A DNA stretch of 64,000 nt from NCBI GenBank assembly GCA_000750105.3, contig JPHH03000094.1, positions 1 to 64,000 on the forward strand, written 5' to 3'. A program made the translations under genes and the position numbers. The notes beneath the pieces are model-generated. The model saw only the letters and a program-made list of their open reading frames with translations, did not search any database and was not told where the DNA came from. How positions within the stretch are numbered: position 1 is the stretch's first letter; each line of letters opens with the position of its first letter. The stretch comes from Tolypocladium sp. Sup5 PDA-1. Its lineage: Eukaryota > Ascomycota > Sordariomycetes > Hypocreales > Ophiocordycipitaceae. Of this stretch, positions 23,188 to 34,690 are shown piece by piece.

Positions 23188-23959
23188 ATGCGGCATTCCG
23201 TTGGCGTGGCGTCTCTCGCGGTCTTGGTCAGCGCCTTCCCGCAACCGCGGGCAGCGCCCACTAAGGGTCTGGAGCAAGCTTTTACAAGTAGGTTCGCTTA
23301 CGGATAGCGAAGAAGTGAAAACTCGAGGGCGGATTGTTGACAAGGACCACAGTCAGAGCCAACCCCCCAATCCAAGCAAGAGCCAACAAACTCATCCCGG
23401 TGGTGGTTGGCGGCCCGCAGGACCTCTTCGTGCCGAATCTCATAAGAGCAAATATCGGCGACGTTGTACAATTCCAGTTCAGTAACGGCAACCACACAGT
23501 CACTCAGAGTGCGGAAAATGCCGGATGTCAACCGCTGCAGGCAGCGAACCCCCAAGCTATCCACAGCGGACACATCCCCTTTCAAGCAGGCCAGAAAGAC
23601 GTGGGCACCTTCAACATGCCCGTGATAAGCACCGATGCAATGTTCTTGTACTGCGCCACTGGCCCTCACTGCCAAACTGGTCAAGTGATGGTTGTCAACC
23701 CGTACGGTCTTTGCCCGACTTCACGTTACATCATTCTTGAAGAAGCTAACATGGCAATAGTGCGAACGACGAGCAGCTGGTCAATTATGCCAAGGTATCA
23801 ATGGCTGCAAAGGAGAACGTGGATGGTGCTGGAATCTCTGGTGGCATCGTTGGCAGGATTCCCCTTGAGGCTGCCGCATTTGTCCCAGCGCCTCCCGAGG
23901 AAGAATCGCCGCCAGCTGCGCCACCGTCAAACCAGACAGCGTCACGTAAATTGCGGTAA
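23188..23959 (+). CDS. Secreted cupredoxin-like protein, three exons
   Basis: Exons 23188-23287, 23353-23701 and 23761-23959 (100+349+199 nt) give 215 residues. Introns are 65 and 59 bp (GTAGGT...CAG; GTACGG...TAG with a GCTAAC branch site). Residues 1-23 form a signal peptide ending near AAP. The domain at about 47-150 is a cupredoxin fold: IGDVVQFQFSNGNHTVTQS then PVISTDAMFLYCATGPHC. Candidate type 1 copper ligands are H81, C134, H139 and M146, all present, so copper binding is plausible, as in fungal extracellular serine-rich/cupredoxin proteins. The C-terminal 60 residues are a Pro/Glu-rich tail ending SNQTASRKLR, with no strong GPI signal. Likely wall-associated or secreted; the function of this family is poorly defined. 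Confidence 0.85.
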
Positions 23960-25082
23960 TGGGGCATATGGGGTGGCTGTCTGAGCGGGAACAGGCTGTG
24001 CCCTTTGTGACTTGTACATATAACTACTCCGTATACACAATTGCTTTGCGCTTGATGGCATGGCCAGGATCGTCCATTCAGACACATCACGGAAACTCTT
24101 CATGTACAATTGGGGTTTACTCGCGAAGATCCACCCCTGCTGATTTGACTCAAGGCAGTATCGACAGAGCATGCTGTCTAATAATACTTCGTACACCGTA
24201 TAAGCCTTACGAAGTACTTTGGCCGATAATAGGTAGATATCGGTCTTTTTGTTTCTGCACAGCTGAAGCTTGCAATTGATGGTATGCCTACCAGGGGCCT
24301 GAATGTCAAATGCAAGCCGCCAAACCTGCGCCACGTGATTGACATACGTGATCAGTGCACGTATGTACTTCGTACGACACATGCCGTCACAAGGCTCAAC
24401 TTGGCTGTACCCTGGGCATCAAAGCCCAGCCAAGTTTGCTCCTCTCAGGGCATTGCTCGTTATTTGGATGCAGTTCTCCGTGGCGCTCACCGTGGCGGCA
24501 GGCCGTTGGTCTAGGTTGAGTGCAACCGTTCCAAGACCAGAGACTACTGACCAAACACAAGCAGGCTGGCCTTTGTGCCCAAGAGATTGGAAATTGGGTT
24601 GCATTTATCGCTATCTGGGTGGAGTGATATTGCTTTACGGGTCAGCATCTTGCGTGCAGTTCCCTGCTCCTGTTGTCCTGGGCTCCTCTCCATCCACTCA
24701 CAATGTGTGCTCAGAGGAGCCTCGGATAACAAGATGACGTGCGATCACCACAGATTCGCGCCATGCGATACAAAGTACTACAGATACAAAAGCCTGCCCC
24801 CGTCGGTGCTATTCCCTGTGTCACTACTTCGTACGTCATGGTCATAAATGCAACCCAATCGCGCAATACCCATATTCGCTGACGAACAGAAGCCGACAAA
24901 CATGGAACGGCCGGATGTCTCCCTACGCGTCTCACCGGAATGTGCTGACTCTTGATAGCAAGAGTAGCTGACGGATGACAAAAGACGACTTATCCCGTAT
25001 CATATGATTGTTATTGTATTGGTTGCTATGTGAGTTATAGACGAACAACGCATTTTCTGGCGGCAGAAAGAAGACGAAAAAC
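23960..25082. other. Intergenic interval rich in TACTTCGTA motifs
   Basis: No gene supported. It carries one TACTCCGTA (24025) and four TACTTCGTA/TACGAAGTA sites (24185, 24208, 24366, 24825), the densest cluster of this motif in the window. The pair at 24185/24208 is an inverted arrangement 23 bp apart and could form a hairpin. The right side presumably contains the permease promoter. Confidence 0.6.
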
Positions 25083-26882
25083 ATGACTGGTATAAATGAT
25101 GCTGAACAGAGTCCGCTTCTTGGCGCCCTCTCTCGAGGTAGCCACCATGTCGGCGATTCAAGGCAAGCTAGCAATACAAAGCATTCGCCAATTGCGTCCA
25201 GAGACGAGGAAGGCGTCGCAGCTGAAAGCAGTCTCCTCCATCGCTCCATCGAAGACGACGTCCTCCCCGAAGCGTCGAGCCTTGGGCGAAGTCTCAGCTG
25301 GCAGAGCGCCTACATCCTCGCGATATCGAGGGTCGTCGGCAGTGGAATATTCGCCACGCCAGGCGCAATAGCGCGATCGGTAGGAAGCCCTGGGCTTTCG
25401 CTATTGATCTGGATCGTTGGGGCAGTCATTGCAGCTTGTGGGCTGGCCGTCGCGCTCGAGTATGGTTGCATGCTCCCACGGTCCGGCGGACAAAAGGTGT
25501 ACCTCGAGTTTACATACCGGCACCCACGGTTTCTTGCGTCAACGTTGGTCGCAATCAACGCAGTATTGCTCGGTTTCACGGCCAGCAACTGCATTGTATT
25601 CAGCCAGTATACTCTCTTTGCCCTCGGCGCCAACAACGCGAGCGACTGGCTTCGCAAAGGCCTTGCTGTCGGATTACTCAGCGCAGTCACCATTGTCCAT
25701 GCCGTCACGCCGAAGCTCGGGGTGAAGCTGCAAAACTTACTCGGCTGGATTAAGATAGGAATTATCATCTTTATGGTCCTTGCTGGCAGTTACGTTGTCA
25801 TATTTCGGCCACCGACAGATGCCCGGGCACAAAGCGCAGCGAGTCCCTTGTCGTGGCACAGGCTGTGGGAGAACAGCTCTTGGAACTGGGGTGCCATTGC
25901 CACTGCACTCTTCAAGGCCACCTACTCCTACGCTGGCCTCGATAATGTGAGCAATGTCCTCAACGAGGTCAAAGACCCAATCCGCACGCTGCGGTCAGTC
26001 TCAGTCACTGCATTGGTGACGTCGTGTGCGCTGTATTTTCTCGTCAACGTTGCCTACTTCTTGGTGGTGCCAATCGAGGAGATCACGGAAAGCGGTGAAC
26101 TCATTGCTGCTTTGTTCTTTCAGCGCGTGTTTGGCGGACAAATAGGCAGCAGGATCCTACCTCTGGCTGTTGCGCTTTCGGCTGCGGGCAACGTCTTGGT
26201 TGTGGTGTTTGCCATGGTGAGCGGCAATGTGCACCGCCCGAGAGTCTCCCGAGCCCAGCTAACAGTGTCGTTTTATTACTAGGCACGTCTCAAACAGGAA
26301 ATAGCGAGACAGGGCTTTCTCCCTTTCTCCGATATCTTATCGTCGACGCGACCGTTCAGTTCACCGCTCGGCGGCCTTCTTGTGAATTACTTTCCGTCTT
26401 TGCTGGTCATTCTGTTGCCACCATCGAGTGAAGCATATTCGTTTATTCTCGAAACTGAAGGCTACTCTGGCCAGATTTTCAGTCTGGCGATTGGAATTGG
26501 CCTCGTGTGGTTACGCTTCAAGCGGCCCGACCTGAAGAGACCGTTCAAAGCCTGGATACCAGCCGTCATACTGAAACTCACCCTGAGTCTAGCACTTCTT
26601 GCAGCTCCATTTTACCCGCCAACAGAGAAATCCAGAGGCGGCCTTTTTTATGCAATCTACGCAATAGTAGGAGTAAGCATGTAAGTCTTCCCTCATAACG
26701 ATATTTTCACTTGCTCTTTGACGCGAATGTACTGCAGTATCGTCGGTAGCGTTGTGTACTGGTATGTCTGGTCAGACCTTATCCCTAGACTCAGGGGATA
26801 TAGGCTGGAGGAGGAGACTGCAGTACTCGATGACGGAACATCAATCACCAAAATAGTTCACAAGCCTGCGTTAGGTGTTTAA
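25083..26882 (+). CDS. APC-superfamily amino acid permease (LAT/MUP1-like), three exons
   Basis: Plasma-membrane amino acid importer by family. Exons 25083-26216, 26283-26680 and 26738-26882 (1134+398+145 nt) give 558 residues. Introns are 66 and 57 bp (GTGAGC...TAG; GTAAGT...CAG). A hydrophilic N-terminal tail of about 72 residues precedes the first helix, which carries the APC signature GSGIF (86-90) followed by ATPG. About twelve hydrophobic segments follow, including the conserved SYAGLDNVSNVLNEVKDP loop, which in this group lies after the sixth helix. The C-terminus is short and cytosolic. The layout resembles fungal high-affinity methionine permeases, but the substrate is not determinable. 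An alternative ATG at 25096 is out of frame. Confidence 0.93.
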
Positions 26883-27477
26883 GCGAGACTAGACCACTTC
26901 AATATATGGGGAGGCAGTGTCGAGATTGAACATTTGTAAAGCATCTTACCGTTTCATATATTACGGCTGGACATTTTTGGGTCCACGATAGCTCTGCTAC
27001 TCGCCGTAGTAGTTCTTTAGCGATGATTATGGTATGATTAGCCGGAACTCTGCTAGGCAATGGCACTGGAAACATAATGGTGCTCATGCAGTGGCCATTG
27101 ACTCGTTACATATTTGTCACACAGACTTGAGCGGGGTGGCCTCGCTGTTCTCCATGGGTATTCAAATGCTGTGTACGAATCATAAGCATAGGATTAGGAC
27201 TGCCACGCCATGGGCAGCAATCAATGCGGATTTCAAATCACCTGGCACGAGACCAGTATTTGTTAACGACGTCTTTACTCTGGTTCACTCGGAGACTTCA
27301 TCGGGCTTGATTAGAAATACAACGCCATGGGTGTGTTGCGAGGATGGCGTGCTCGCGGGGAAGTCGAGCCTATATCTATGGCCGCTCGCTTATACCAGCA
27401 GCCCTCTGCCATTCTTCAGCATCGCAATTGGAAGCCCAGAGTCGACACCATCTAATTTCACGTCTTTCAACAACAGT
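26883..27477. other. Intergenic interval upstream of the AsaB-like gene
   Basis: No gene supported. The frame of the downstream gene is open back to about 27034, but that part has no likeness to the family, and the ATG at 27478 gives the normal N-terminus. Presumed promoter and 5' UTR. Confidence 0.5.
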
Positions 27478-28459
27478 ATGGCAGCTGCAGCAGTTTACAC
27501 GTCCACTCTCGCTGGTGGGCTTGGATCTGAAGCAAAAGCCCCATTAGAGCTCCAGCCCGACCGCAGTACTGAAACGCCGCGCACGGGCAATGATGTCGCA
27601 ACTATCTTGAACTACTTCAAGGATAACGAAGATGGCTCCCCGCCACACCCTACCTACGTCGATCGACCGGAAACTTTCACACGTCCCTTCGAATCCCATA
27701 ATGTAACCATCAAAGACATCGCAGGCGAGGAAAGCAAATACACGCTGGATAAGAATGGCTTCCAGGTTCATGGGCACGTATCAATTGAGCGAGACTTCCT
27801 GGACAACGACCAGATCAAGGCATCATACTACCCTGAGACTGAGCAGCTGCTCAAGGATGTGTATGCAGAACGCCCCTGACATTTCATCGGCGGCTTCCAT
27901 ACTGACAGCTCTGCCCAGCACTGGTGCTTCCCGCGTCTTCATTTTTGATCACACCATTCGACGTCAGCTCCCGGAGACGGGTTCTCAAGACCGCGCGGCG
28001 CGTGGCCCCGTCCAGCGAGTGCATATCGACCAGTCCTATGATGCGGCACTGTCACGCGTTCCTCACCATCTTCCGGAGGATGCCAGTGAGCTTCTTAATG
28101 GCCGTGTCCAAATCATCAACGTCTGGAGGCCGATTAAGAAGGTCCTGCGTGACCCTCTCGCAGTCGCCGAGGCCAACTCAGTTTCGGATTCGGACTTGGT
28201 CGTGACGGAGCTCATCTACCCGAACCGCCGTGGTGAGACGTATGCGGTCCGCTACAGCAGCGGTCATAAGTGGTTCTACAAGTCTGGCCTCTCCCCAGCT
28301 GAGGTTCTTCTGATCAAGTGCTTTGACAGCAAGACCGACGGCAGAGCTCGCCGCGTGCCTCACACCGCCTTTGCGGATCCTTCTGCAGCCTCGGACACGC
28401 CTGCTCGGGAGAGCATCGAGGTACGCGCCTTGGTGTTCCACCCTGAAGACAGGCACTAA
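27478..28459 (+). CDS. AsaB/CmcJ-family non-haem iron hydroxylase/desaturase, two exons
   Basis: Exons 27478-27860 and 27919-28459 (383+541 nt; 58-bp GTATGC...CAG intron) give 307 residues, normal for this family. The group includes oxygenases of secondary metabolism related to AsaB, GA4 desaturase and the cephem methoxylation protein CmcJ. Visible marks: RVFIFDHTIRR (133-143), VHIDQS giving the H163-x-D165 iron-binding pair, LLNGRVQIINVWRPI with NVWRP at 195-199, DPLAV (206-210), and SGHKWFY with the third iron ligand candidate H244. The start ATG precedes a low-complexity Ala-rich leader, as in relatives. It lies 596 bp downstream of the permease on the same strand and is convergent with the secreted-protein gene ending at 28645. 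The substrate is unknown; no intact core synthase is in the window. Confidence 0.88.
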
Positions 28460-28644
28460 GCTTGTGTGGATCTAAAGATCACGTTTAACAGTACGGGGCA
28501 GGCACTCTGTAGAAAGAATACATGTATCGTATTGCGCACAGTTTAATCGTTGAAGCAAGTAATTTGGCCCATCCCTCGCTTTGGTCGTGCAGTCTTCAAG
28601 ATTCAGCTGTAGCTGCAATCATGTTCCCCGCCAAGACTCGTCTT

Positions 28645-29399
28645 CTAGCACTTGTCGGTATCTTTCCTGACAATGACATTCCAGCCATCGGGGTGAAAGG
28701 CTTGCCCAGACACGGAGTAGTAGCTGCGTGGTCCGGCCCAGCGAAGGCGCTGACACTTGCCCTTGATCCACGCGGCGCCATCAGCAATGTCACCAAATGA
28801 ACCCAGGGTTTCGGTGTGGCGGTTCTGTTTCCGGGACGAATCAGTCATGATACCCCGCCGAGTCTAAGTGTAGAGGTCGAAGCGGATGCGCTGGCTGCAC
28901 TTACATCATTGCACCACCAGATGGCCGACTTGAAAGAGCAGCTAACTCTGCCACAGTTGCCTGGCCCAGGGCCATTGGATGGCTTGCCGCTTACTCTTCG
29001 CAGATAGTCGATGCCGTAACCAATCCAAATCGTGTCTGTCTCGGGCCAGCGACCACCGCAGAAATAGGCTGAGTCCTTGAAATTGGCACGCTCGACAAGG
29101 CCGTCACGCTTCTCGCCGTGGACAGAGGCTTCCAACATATAATCTGCATCCCAGTTCGGGTTGAGCTTTACAAGCTCCTCATGGACCTTTTCGATTGTTC
29201 CATTGAACTTCTGAACAGGACCCCCTGGCGAGACTTCAACCTCCCATTCGACCTCGACGACGCCGTAGCCCTCGATAGGGGCCTGTAGTCCGAAGACCTG
29301 CAGTAGCCGTGTTAGCTTGGAGCGCGCAAAGCAAATGTTTCCCAACCGGAGTAGTGTACGCACCACGGCAGGCAAGAGCAAAAGGGAAGCAGGCTTCAT
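28645..29399 (-). CDS. Small secreted cysteine-containing protein, family member 1
   Basis: Exons 29399-29364, 29297-28905 and 28824-28645 (36+393+180 nt) give 202 residues. Both introns are phase 0. The tiny first exon encodes most of the signal peptide (MKPASLLLLPAV), joined to VFGLQAPIEGYGVVEVEWEV. Family hallmarks shared with the genes at 30670 and 56461: an acidic beta-like N-terminal stretch, LVKLNPNWD, YLRR, GPGPGNCGRVSCS, AIWWCND immediately before the second intron, then FGDIADGAAW and GQAFHPDGWNVIV ending D-K-C. Six cysteines lie in the mature part, probably disulphide-bonded. I do not recognise the family; an effector-like or antimicrobial role is possible but only inferred. It is head-to-head with its paralogue 1.27 kb away. 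Confidence 0.85.
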
Positions 29400-30669
29400 G
29401 TTCAACTCAATAATTGCACGTTGGGTGTTGTGTTAACGGTGACTGAGAGAGTAGGTAGTAATAGCATAAGGACATTGGGGTCATGGGTCATCTGCCACAC
29501 AGAGGAAAGCTGCCTTGGGCCTTCTATATATACCACCACTCGTTGCTAGTATCTGACCACTGTTCGTGATGTCATATTATAGTTACTCACATGACATGGA
29601 GTTGAACAGAAGAACCATGCCGCTGCTACATTGCCTTGTATCGCAAGGTATTGTCGATGGCTCTGAAGGATCGGACAGGTACCGTTTCACCGCGTGTGAG
29701 TTTGTGTACAAGCGTTTCTCTGTCACACATCAGGAGACCGCGGCATGAAGATCGGCACGAACCAGGGTTAGTGAATTACATGAGAAATTTACGGCACTTG
29801 AGCTTCCTGGGGGCCCAGATCGACCTGGACCTAATCCATGAAGTCAGCGCAAGGCTACGTCGAGTCCGAGCCACTGCCCGGTATGCTCTGTGAGCCTGTT
29901 CGCCCTGTATGCAGTCATGCTGACACAGGGCAAATAATTGGTAGTTATACGCCTGTCCAATAGGAGTTGCGTTCCATCGTGAGTGGACGAATGAACAAGT
30001 CGTTTTATATTAACTGTGCCGCGCGCTAGCGATAAGTGACCTAAAAAATGCAGTAAGCGTCTATATTGGCCCAAGGTGAGCTTCCACTTCGGTAGTTGGC
30101 CGACGGTCCAGACTCCAGGCGCGCGGCTGTGGAACTTCTGAAGTCCTCCCGGAAGTCGGCACCGGCTCATGCTTCCTGTAAGACGATGAGTTACCATGCC
30201 CGTCACGGCGTGTATTTGAACACGTGAAAAAGCTGAAGCAAGGCACCGATGCTTGATCGACAACCACAGAAGCCCTGCAAGGCGGCAAGGTCAATAGAAT
30301 GACGCAGGTAAGCTGCATGGACCTCGGACTATTGGCTTATGGTTACAGTAGGAATGGTATCCCGACAATTCACTGTAGAGTTATGACAAAGTACCAAGAA
30401 GTATTCTTTTACGAGGCATTTAGATGGCAGAGTATCCGTCGCGTAGCCGTTTCTTTCGTTACAGGTCTTGTTGGCATGCCAATGTTGCAGGCAAGGAGTA
30501 ATCCTTCCAGTAGGCTAGGAACATTGTCTTCAATAAATATATAAGAGCCGCTATCAGCGTCGTCCGCTGCCTAGATGTTTGTACCTACCAACTGCACACA
30601 TTGGTCTGATTCACAAGATCCGTCTTTCTTCCTTGAACGTCTTCGGTCCAATACACTACAGCTGAGAAG
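29400..30669. promoter_or_regulatory. Divergent promoter region between the two secreted-protein paralogues
   Basis: About 1.27 kb with no supported gene separates the two start codons. Each side has a TATA element at a similar distance: TATATATA at 29524-29533 for the minus gene (about 125 bp from its ATG) and AATATATAAG at 30536-30546 for the plus gene (about 125-135 bp). A shared regulatory region is plausible but not shown. Confidence 0.5.
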
Positions 30670-31419
30670 ATGAAGTTTGTCAGCGCCATCCTCGCGTTCT
30701 CCACTGCGGTATGTAGAGAACTCGGCCCAGCCTTGTTTTTGCCTCTCTAACTTCATGTTGCAGGTCGTAGGGCTCCAGGCGCCTATTGAGGGTTACGGCG
30801 TCGTCGATCTCGAATGGGAGGTTGAGGTCTCCCCTGGAGGGAAGACAGTAGTCCTGAACGGGACCGTCGAGAAAGTCCGCGATGAGCTCGTCAAGTTAAA
30901 CCCCAACTGGGATAAAGACTATGCCGCCATGACGGAGCCTCTCGCCAAGCGCAATGACGGTTTTGAGCTCGCTGCTCGAGCCGACTTCACCAACGCTCCT
31001 TTCTTTTGCCGTGGGAGATGGCCAGAATGCCCTGCGCCAAGAATTTCAGGTGGCATTTCCTACCTGAGACGTATTCAGGGTCGGCCAACGAATGGCCCAG
31101 GACCTGGCAATTGTGGCAGAGTAAGCTGTTCTTACCAGTCTGCCATCTGGTGGTGCAACGACGTGAGTTATCCATGCACCGTTCGTCTCATATCGTCTGG
31201 ATACATGCTCACAAGTCTTCTTTATCTTTTTAGAATGCGGGCGCTAAGACCCTCGGCGGATTCAACGATATTGCCGACGGTGCACAGTATGTCAACAACA
31301 AGTGTGTTCGCGAGGTTTGGGACCCTCGTTGGCTCAAGTTCAATGCCATGTCCTCTGGCCAGGCTTTCCACAAGGATAACTGGAATGTAATTATCAGACG
31401 TGATACCGACCACTGCTAG
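30670..31419 (+). CDS. Small secreted cysteine-containing protein, family member 2
   Basis: Exons 30670-30708, 30764-31162 and 31234-31419 (39+399+186 nt) give 207 residues. Introns sit at the same positions and phase as in member 1, including the one directly after the codons for WWCND. The signal peptide is MKFVSAILAFSTA plus VVGLQAP; the mature protein starts around IEGYGVVDLEWEV. Shared marks: LVKLNPNWD, FFCRGRWPEC, YLRRIQGRPTNGPGPGNCG, RVSCSYQSAIWWCND, FNDIADGAQYV, then GQAFHKDNWNVIIR ending D-H-C. Seven cysteines: one extra beside RWPEC compared with member 1. Highly similar to member 1, so a recent duplication. Function unknown; secretion is the only well-supported property. Confidence 0.88.
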
Positions 31420-32868
31420 CTGACGAAGTGGTCTTAGTGGCTGAAGGGCAAGTAGTATCATGTTTAAGGTTACTGCTGGGGACATTCCTGCTGTTACTTG
31501 CTTTTCCGTGTTTCCCCTGGGACGTGGACGGTGAGGCAAATATTTGATCGATTGCGCAAATTAAGCGCCACATTGATTTTGTTCTATTCCCGCGCCTAAG
31601 TAAACCTCACGAACGGCATGACTTGCGCCGCCGGCGTTAAGAACTCTCGCGTGTACACATGGCGAAATATTGATTGCATGCTGGTGAAAATAGCTAAATA
31701 AAACCTAAGTTCCTGTCCTAACTATTAGGAAATATAGTGCCCGGCGGACGGTTCTATCTGTATGTATACACGTATAACTGGAGTTGCTATCTGTGGTTAG
31801 TAGTATGCTACGGATAACAATCGATAATACCTGCCTGCTGTGGCACCAGTGACTGCAAGTTTCAACGTGCTAGGAAGAAAAGAGGGAGGATAGGCAACAA
31901 AGGGTAACGTTGGACATGATGGGAAACGTTGTTAGGGGGCAGATTATGAGCGACCCCGCTGTGGCCTTTCAAATGGAAGAAATAATTTATGCCCATCAGG
32001 CAAGAATTCGCCCAGAGGCCATTGACACCCCTCATTTGCTGAACCGGGCGAGCGCCGCGAGGGGCTCGTTATGATCAACGAAGAAGCCAGAATCACGCCG
32101 CATACCATTCCACTGCTGTCGGGACCGAAGAGGCTTCCCCAGAGCTTGGCATCTCTAACGTAGTTGATAGGACAATTCGCCGGGACCTTGGCGGCTTCGT
32201 CTCGCGCAAATTCCAGCGGGACCTGGGCAAACCTGCCCTCAAAGGCGTTGGCAAGGGCCTTGCACGTAGTCGGGTGGGAGCTCGGGATGCTAAACCCTTC
32301 GTCGCCGCCATCGAGCATGCTTAGGGGTGTGGTTGCGAGACGACACTCTCGTCACTCGCGGTAGACGACGAGTTGCCTGATCCAGCAGACCCTCCGACCC
32401 TCATGGTCCAGCGGCATGCGATCGCGTGGCCTGCTAGGACTCCATCGACGGTAACAAGGACGTATGAGGTCCTCGCGCCTTCTGCGAGGCATTGAGTCCG
32501 GAGGCGAGATGGGGCACATCTTGAAACGGCTGCCTGTCATTGCTGATTAGCAGAAGATCATTACTGGAAACTTGGAGTCCTCTCTCTGCCCCGTCGAGGG
32601 GGGCGAGTATGCCAGGGACGTCGGAGCAGCAGAGTACAAGACTATTCCGGCCTCTATGAGATAGGGTGCTCATGAGCAGCTGGGGTGGGCAGCATGTTGG
32701 CATTGGCGGAGCAGAGGACACGAAGATGCAGTTGTGCTGGGAAGTCGACAATAGCGGACTAAGATACATATAGGGGCTCGCTACTTGTAGGTAGAACCAG
32801 TGCAGTGATTCACTACACGATTGAGCAGAGAAAAATTTGAAGAGTCTCGCTTGTAGCGTGTAGGCGGT
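31420..32868 (-). other. Eroded coding-like DNA, family not identified
   Basis: Minus-strand frames at 31944-32318 (a protein-like stretch with LDGGDEGFSIPSSH and LWGSLFGPDSSGM) and around 32434-32700 (with VLYSAAPTSLAYSPP and KFPVMIFC) look like decayed coding sequence rather than chance. They sit in different frames with stops between them. KFPVMIFC resembles a beta-strand before a nucleophile elbow of a lipase or PAF-acetylhydrolase-like enzyme, but this is too weak to name. 31420-31940 shows nothing. Confidence 0.35.
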
Positions 32869-33105
32869 CTAGTACCTGCCTGCTGCAAAGTTGATGCCTG
32901 TTGCATCAGTAACCATCCACTTACGGCCTGTTGGCCGGTGGAAAGGGCTCTTGGCATCGTAAGGCTCGTTGAAGGCAACGAGGAAGGGGTCGGAGTCTTC
33001 CATGGTCTTGGTGGCAGCAGCCGGCGTCGGGAGTTTGGCTAATTCCAGCTCGACGGGATCGGGCAACGCGATGATCTCCTCATCATTGGCTTCAGGGGTC
33101 GCCAT
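32869..33105 (-). pseudogene. 5' fragment of an MFS transporter
   Basis: ATG at 33105 opens a 78-codon frame whose residues 36-66 (DSDPFLVAFNEPYDAKSP... then TGRKWMVTD) match the cytosolic N-terminus that precedes helix 1 in fungal drug:H+ antiporter-type MFS proteins. There the family usually reads DP..V.(F/W).EPYD..NP..W...RKW. The homology breaks just before the first transmembrane segment and no helices follow, so only the first exon-like part remains. Confidence 0.5.
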
Positions 33106-34140
33106 GGTCGGGCGGACTGTTAGATGGGCTCAAAAGGCGAGCAATTAGTAAGGGACGGCGTGTTAAAGAAAATAGGACGGGGAACTCGGGATTGGCAGTG
33201 AGGTGAGAGTAAGGAGGAGGGGCGCTTCGCGGACGTACCAAAAGGCAAGATTAACAAGAGCAGGCGAGATTGATAAGCAGGCAGGCGAGCAGCCAAGCTT
33301 GCCAAGATTGATAAGTGGCTGTATTAACCCCTAGGCCCGATAGGGCAGGTGCAACCGTTGGCTTCGCTGACTTACACGCAATTAAAGTTACATCGCGAGA
33401 TATGTACAGACTAATCCGTACTCTGTACGGACTAGTAAGATCCTGGAGCAATCTCGTTGTGCATGAAAGGTGTCCAACAGTTGGTCGCTAATGATTGTCG
33501 TGTTCCCCATACCCGACATGTGTGCCCTACCTAAGCTACGGAGGTACTCCTTAGTTAGTCTAGAAGTAAAAGATATAGGCTCGTAAGTAGGCATACATCT
33601 CTTAGTTCATCCTCTCCGGGCTACTATCTAAAAGAAGGAGGTCGTCGGACATCCCGTCTGGTGTCATACCAGAACTTGTAAATGAAGCTGCCAACGTGAG
33701 CCGGCAGGGCAGGCCAGCAGCCCACTCTTGCCATCATTTTAACGAGCCACACTTGTCAGTAAGAGTGCAGCTCGGTGAAGAGATTACGACAAGGTTTTCC
33801 GCTGTAACCACATCACTGTACCTCCTCTGGTGTTGGCATCGACCTCGCATACATCGTCCCGCACAGGATACGCACAAAGATGATCGGGATCGAGGCTGCA
33901 GTTGCTGGAGAGTGCTCTTGCCACACATCATTATTACGACCTTTGTTGCAATTTCGCCCTGCCTCTTTCCCTCCGATGTCCGACAGCCGCCGCCCATCTT
34001 GGTTTGCGCCAAGGTACGAAGTACGGAGTTCGTACCCATACTAATCTCTCTTCAGTCCATTCTAAGTTGTAAGGCACAGTTGTCACCATGGTTGAGCGAA
34101 CACCATTAGAATGGGTGACGGCCAGGACTTAGGAGCACGC
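33106..34140. other. Intergenic interval
   Basis: Short GGCAGGCGAGCAGCC-type repeats at 33260-33300 echo the array at 3077. TACGAAGTA overlaps a TACGGAGTT at 34015-34029. No gene supported. Confidence 0.45.
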
Positions 34141-34149
34141 TGCCCCATC

Positions 34150-34690
34150 TTCCTTATTCCCCGATTGAATGCCAGCCCGCTATAGAGACGAAACGCTTGC
34201 TCCTCAGGTTGTACGCGACTGGCCACCTCGACGCTATACACGCTCTCAGGACACAGCCAGAGGTGCATGGAGTGGAAAGCAATGGGCCAACCCGACGCCA
34301 ATACGGATGATATGAGATGATTCTTGAGCAATAAGTTACAGGCTTGCGGCGAGAAGAATTACGGTTGCATCATCTGCCTCGCGTCGATGGGAGAGGTGAT
34401 TGGCACCGGCGGCTCTCACAATCGCAAGGGACAGGTGGGGTGGCCAGAGATAGGATACATGCTCCGCAAGGAGCACGGGTCAGGGATGCGGCACCAAGTT
34501 TCTCCACGGTGTTCTCAAAGCGTGATGGGCGCCTGGGTCAAGTGCAAGCTAACCATCGACAAGAGCATTATCTCCAGCACCGTCAGTGATAAAGGAGCCG
34601 CGACAGAGTGCATAGTCGCCATCAATGTGGGGGAGAACTTGATACGGGCGACTTGGCGAGTATGGTACCTGCCAGTGAGATCATAGATTG
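34150..34690 (+). pseudogene. Broken GNAT-family acetyltransferase
   Basis: Plus-strand pieces match a fungal GNAT N-acetyltransferase: LRLYATGHLDAIHAL with TQPEV (about 34200-34265, the N-terminal alpha1/alpha2 region), YGCIICLASMGEVIGTGG (about 34360-34415), VGWPEIGYMLRKEHG (about 34438-34482, the beta4 strand leading to the acetyl-CoA site), and AATECIVAINVGENL (about 34598-34642, the conserved asparagine/variable-helix region). A stop and frame changes separate the first two blocks, and the acetyl-CoA loop between 34480 and 34560 is out of frame. The substrate class cannot be told. Confidence 0.6.

Noticed and set aside
27034..27477. Upstream extension of the AsaB-like frame
   Set aside because: Open by chance. 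Family N-termini match the ATG at 27478, and the upstream part shows no family likeness.
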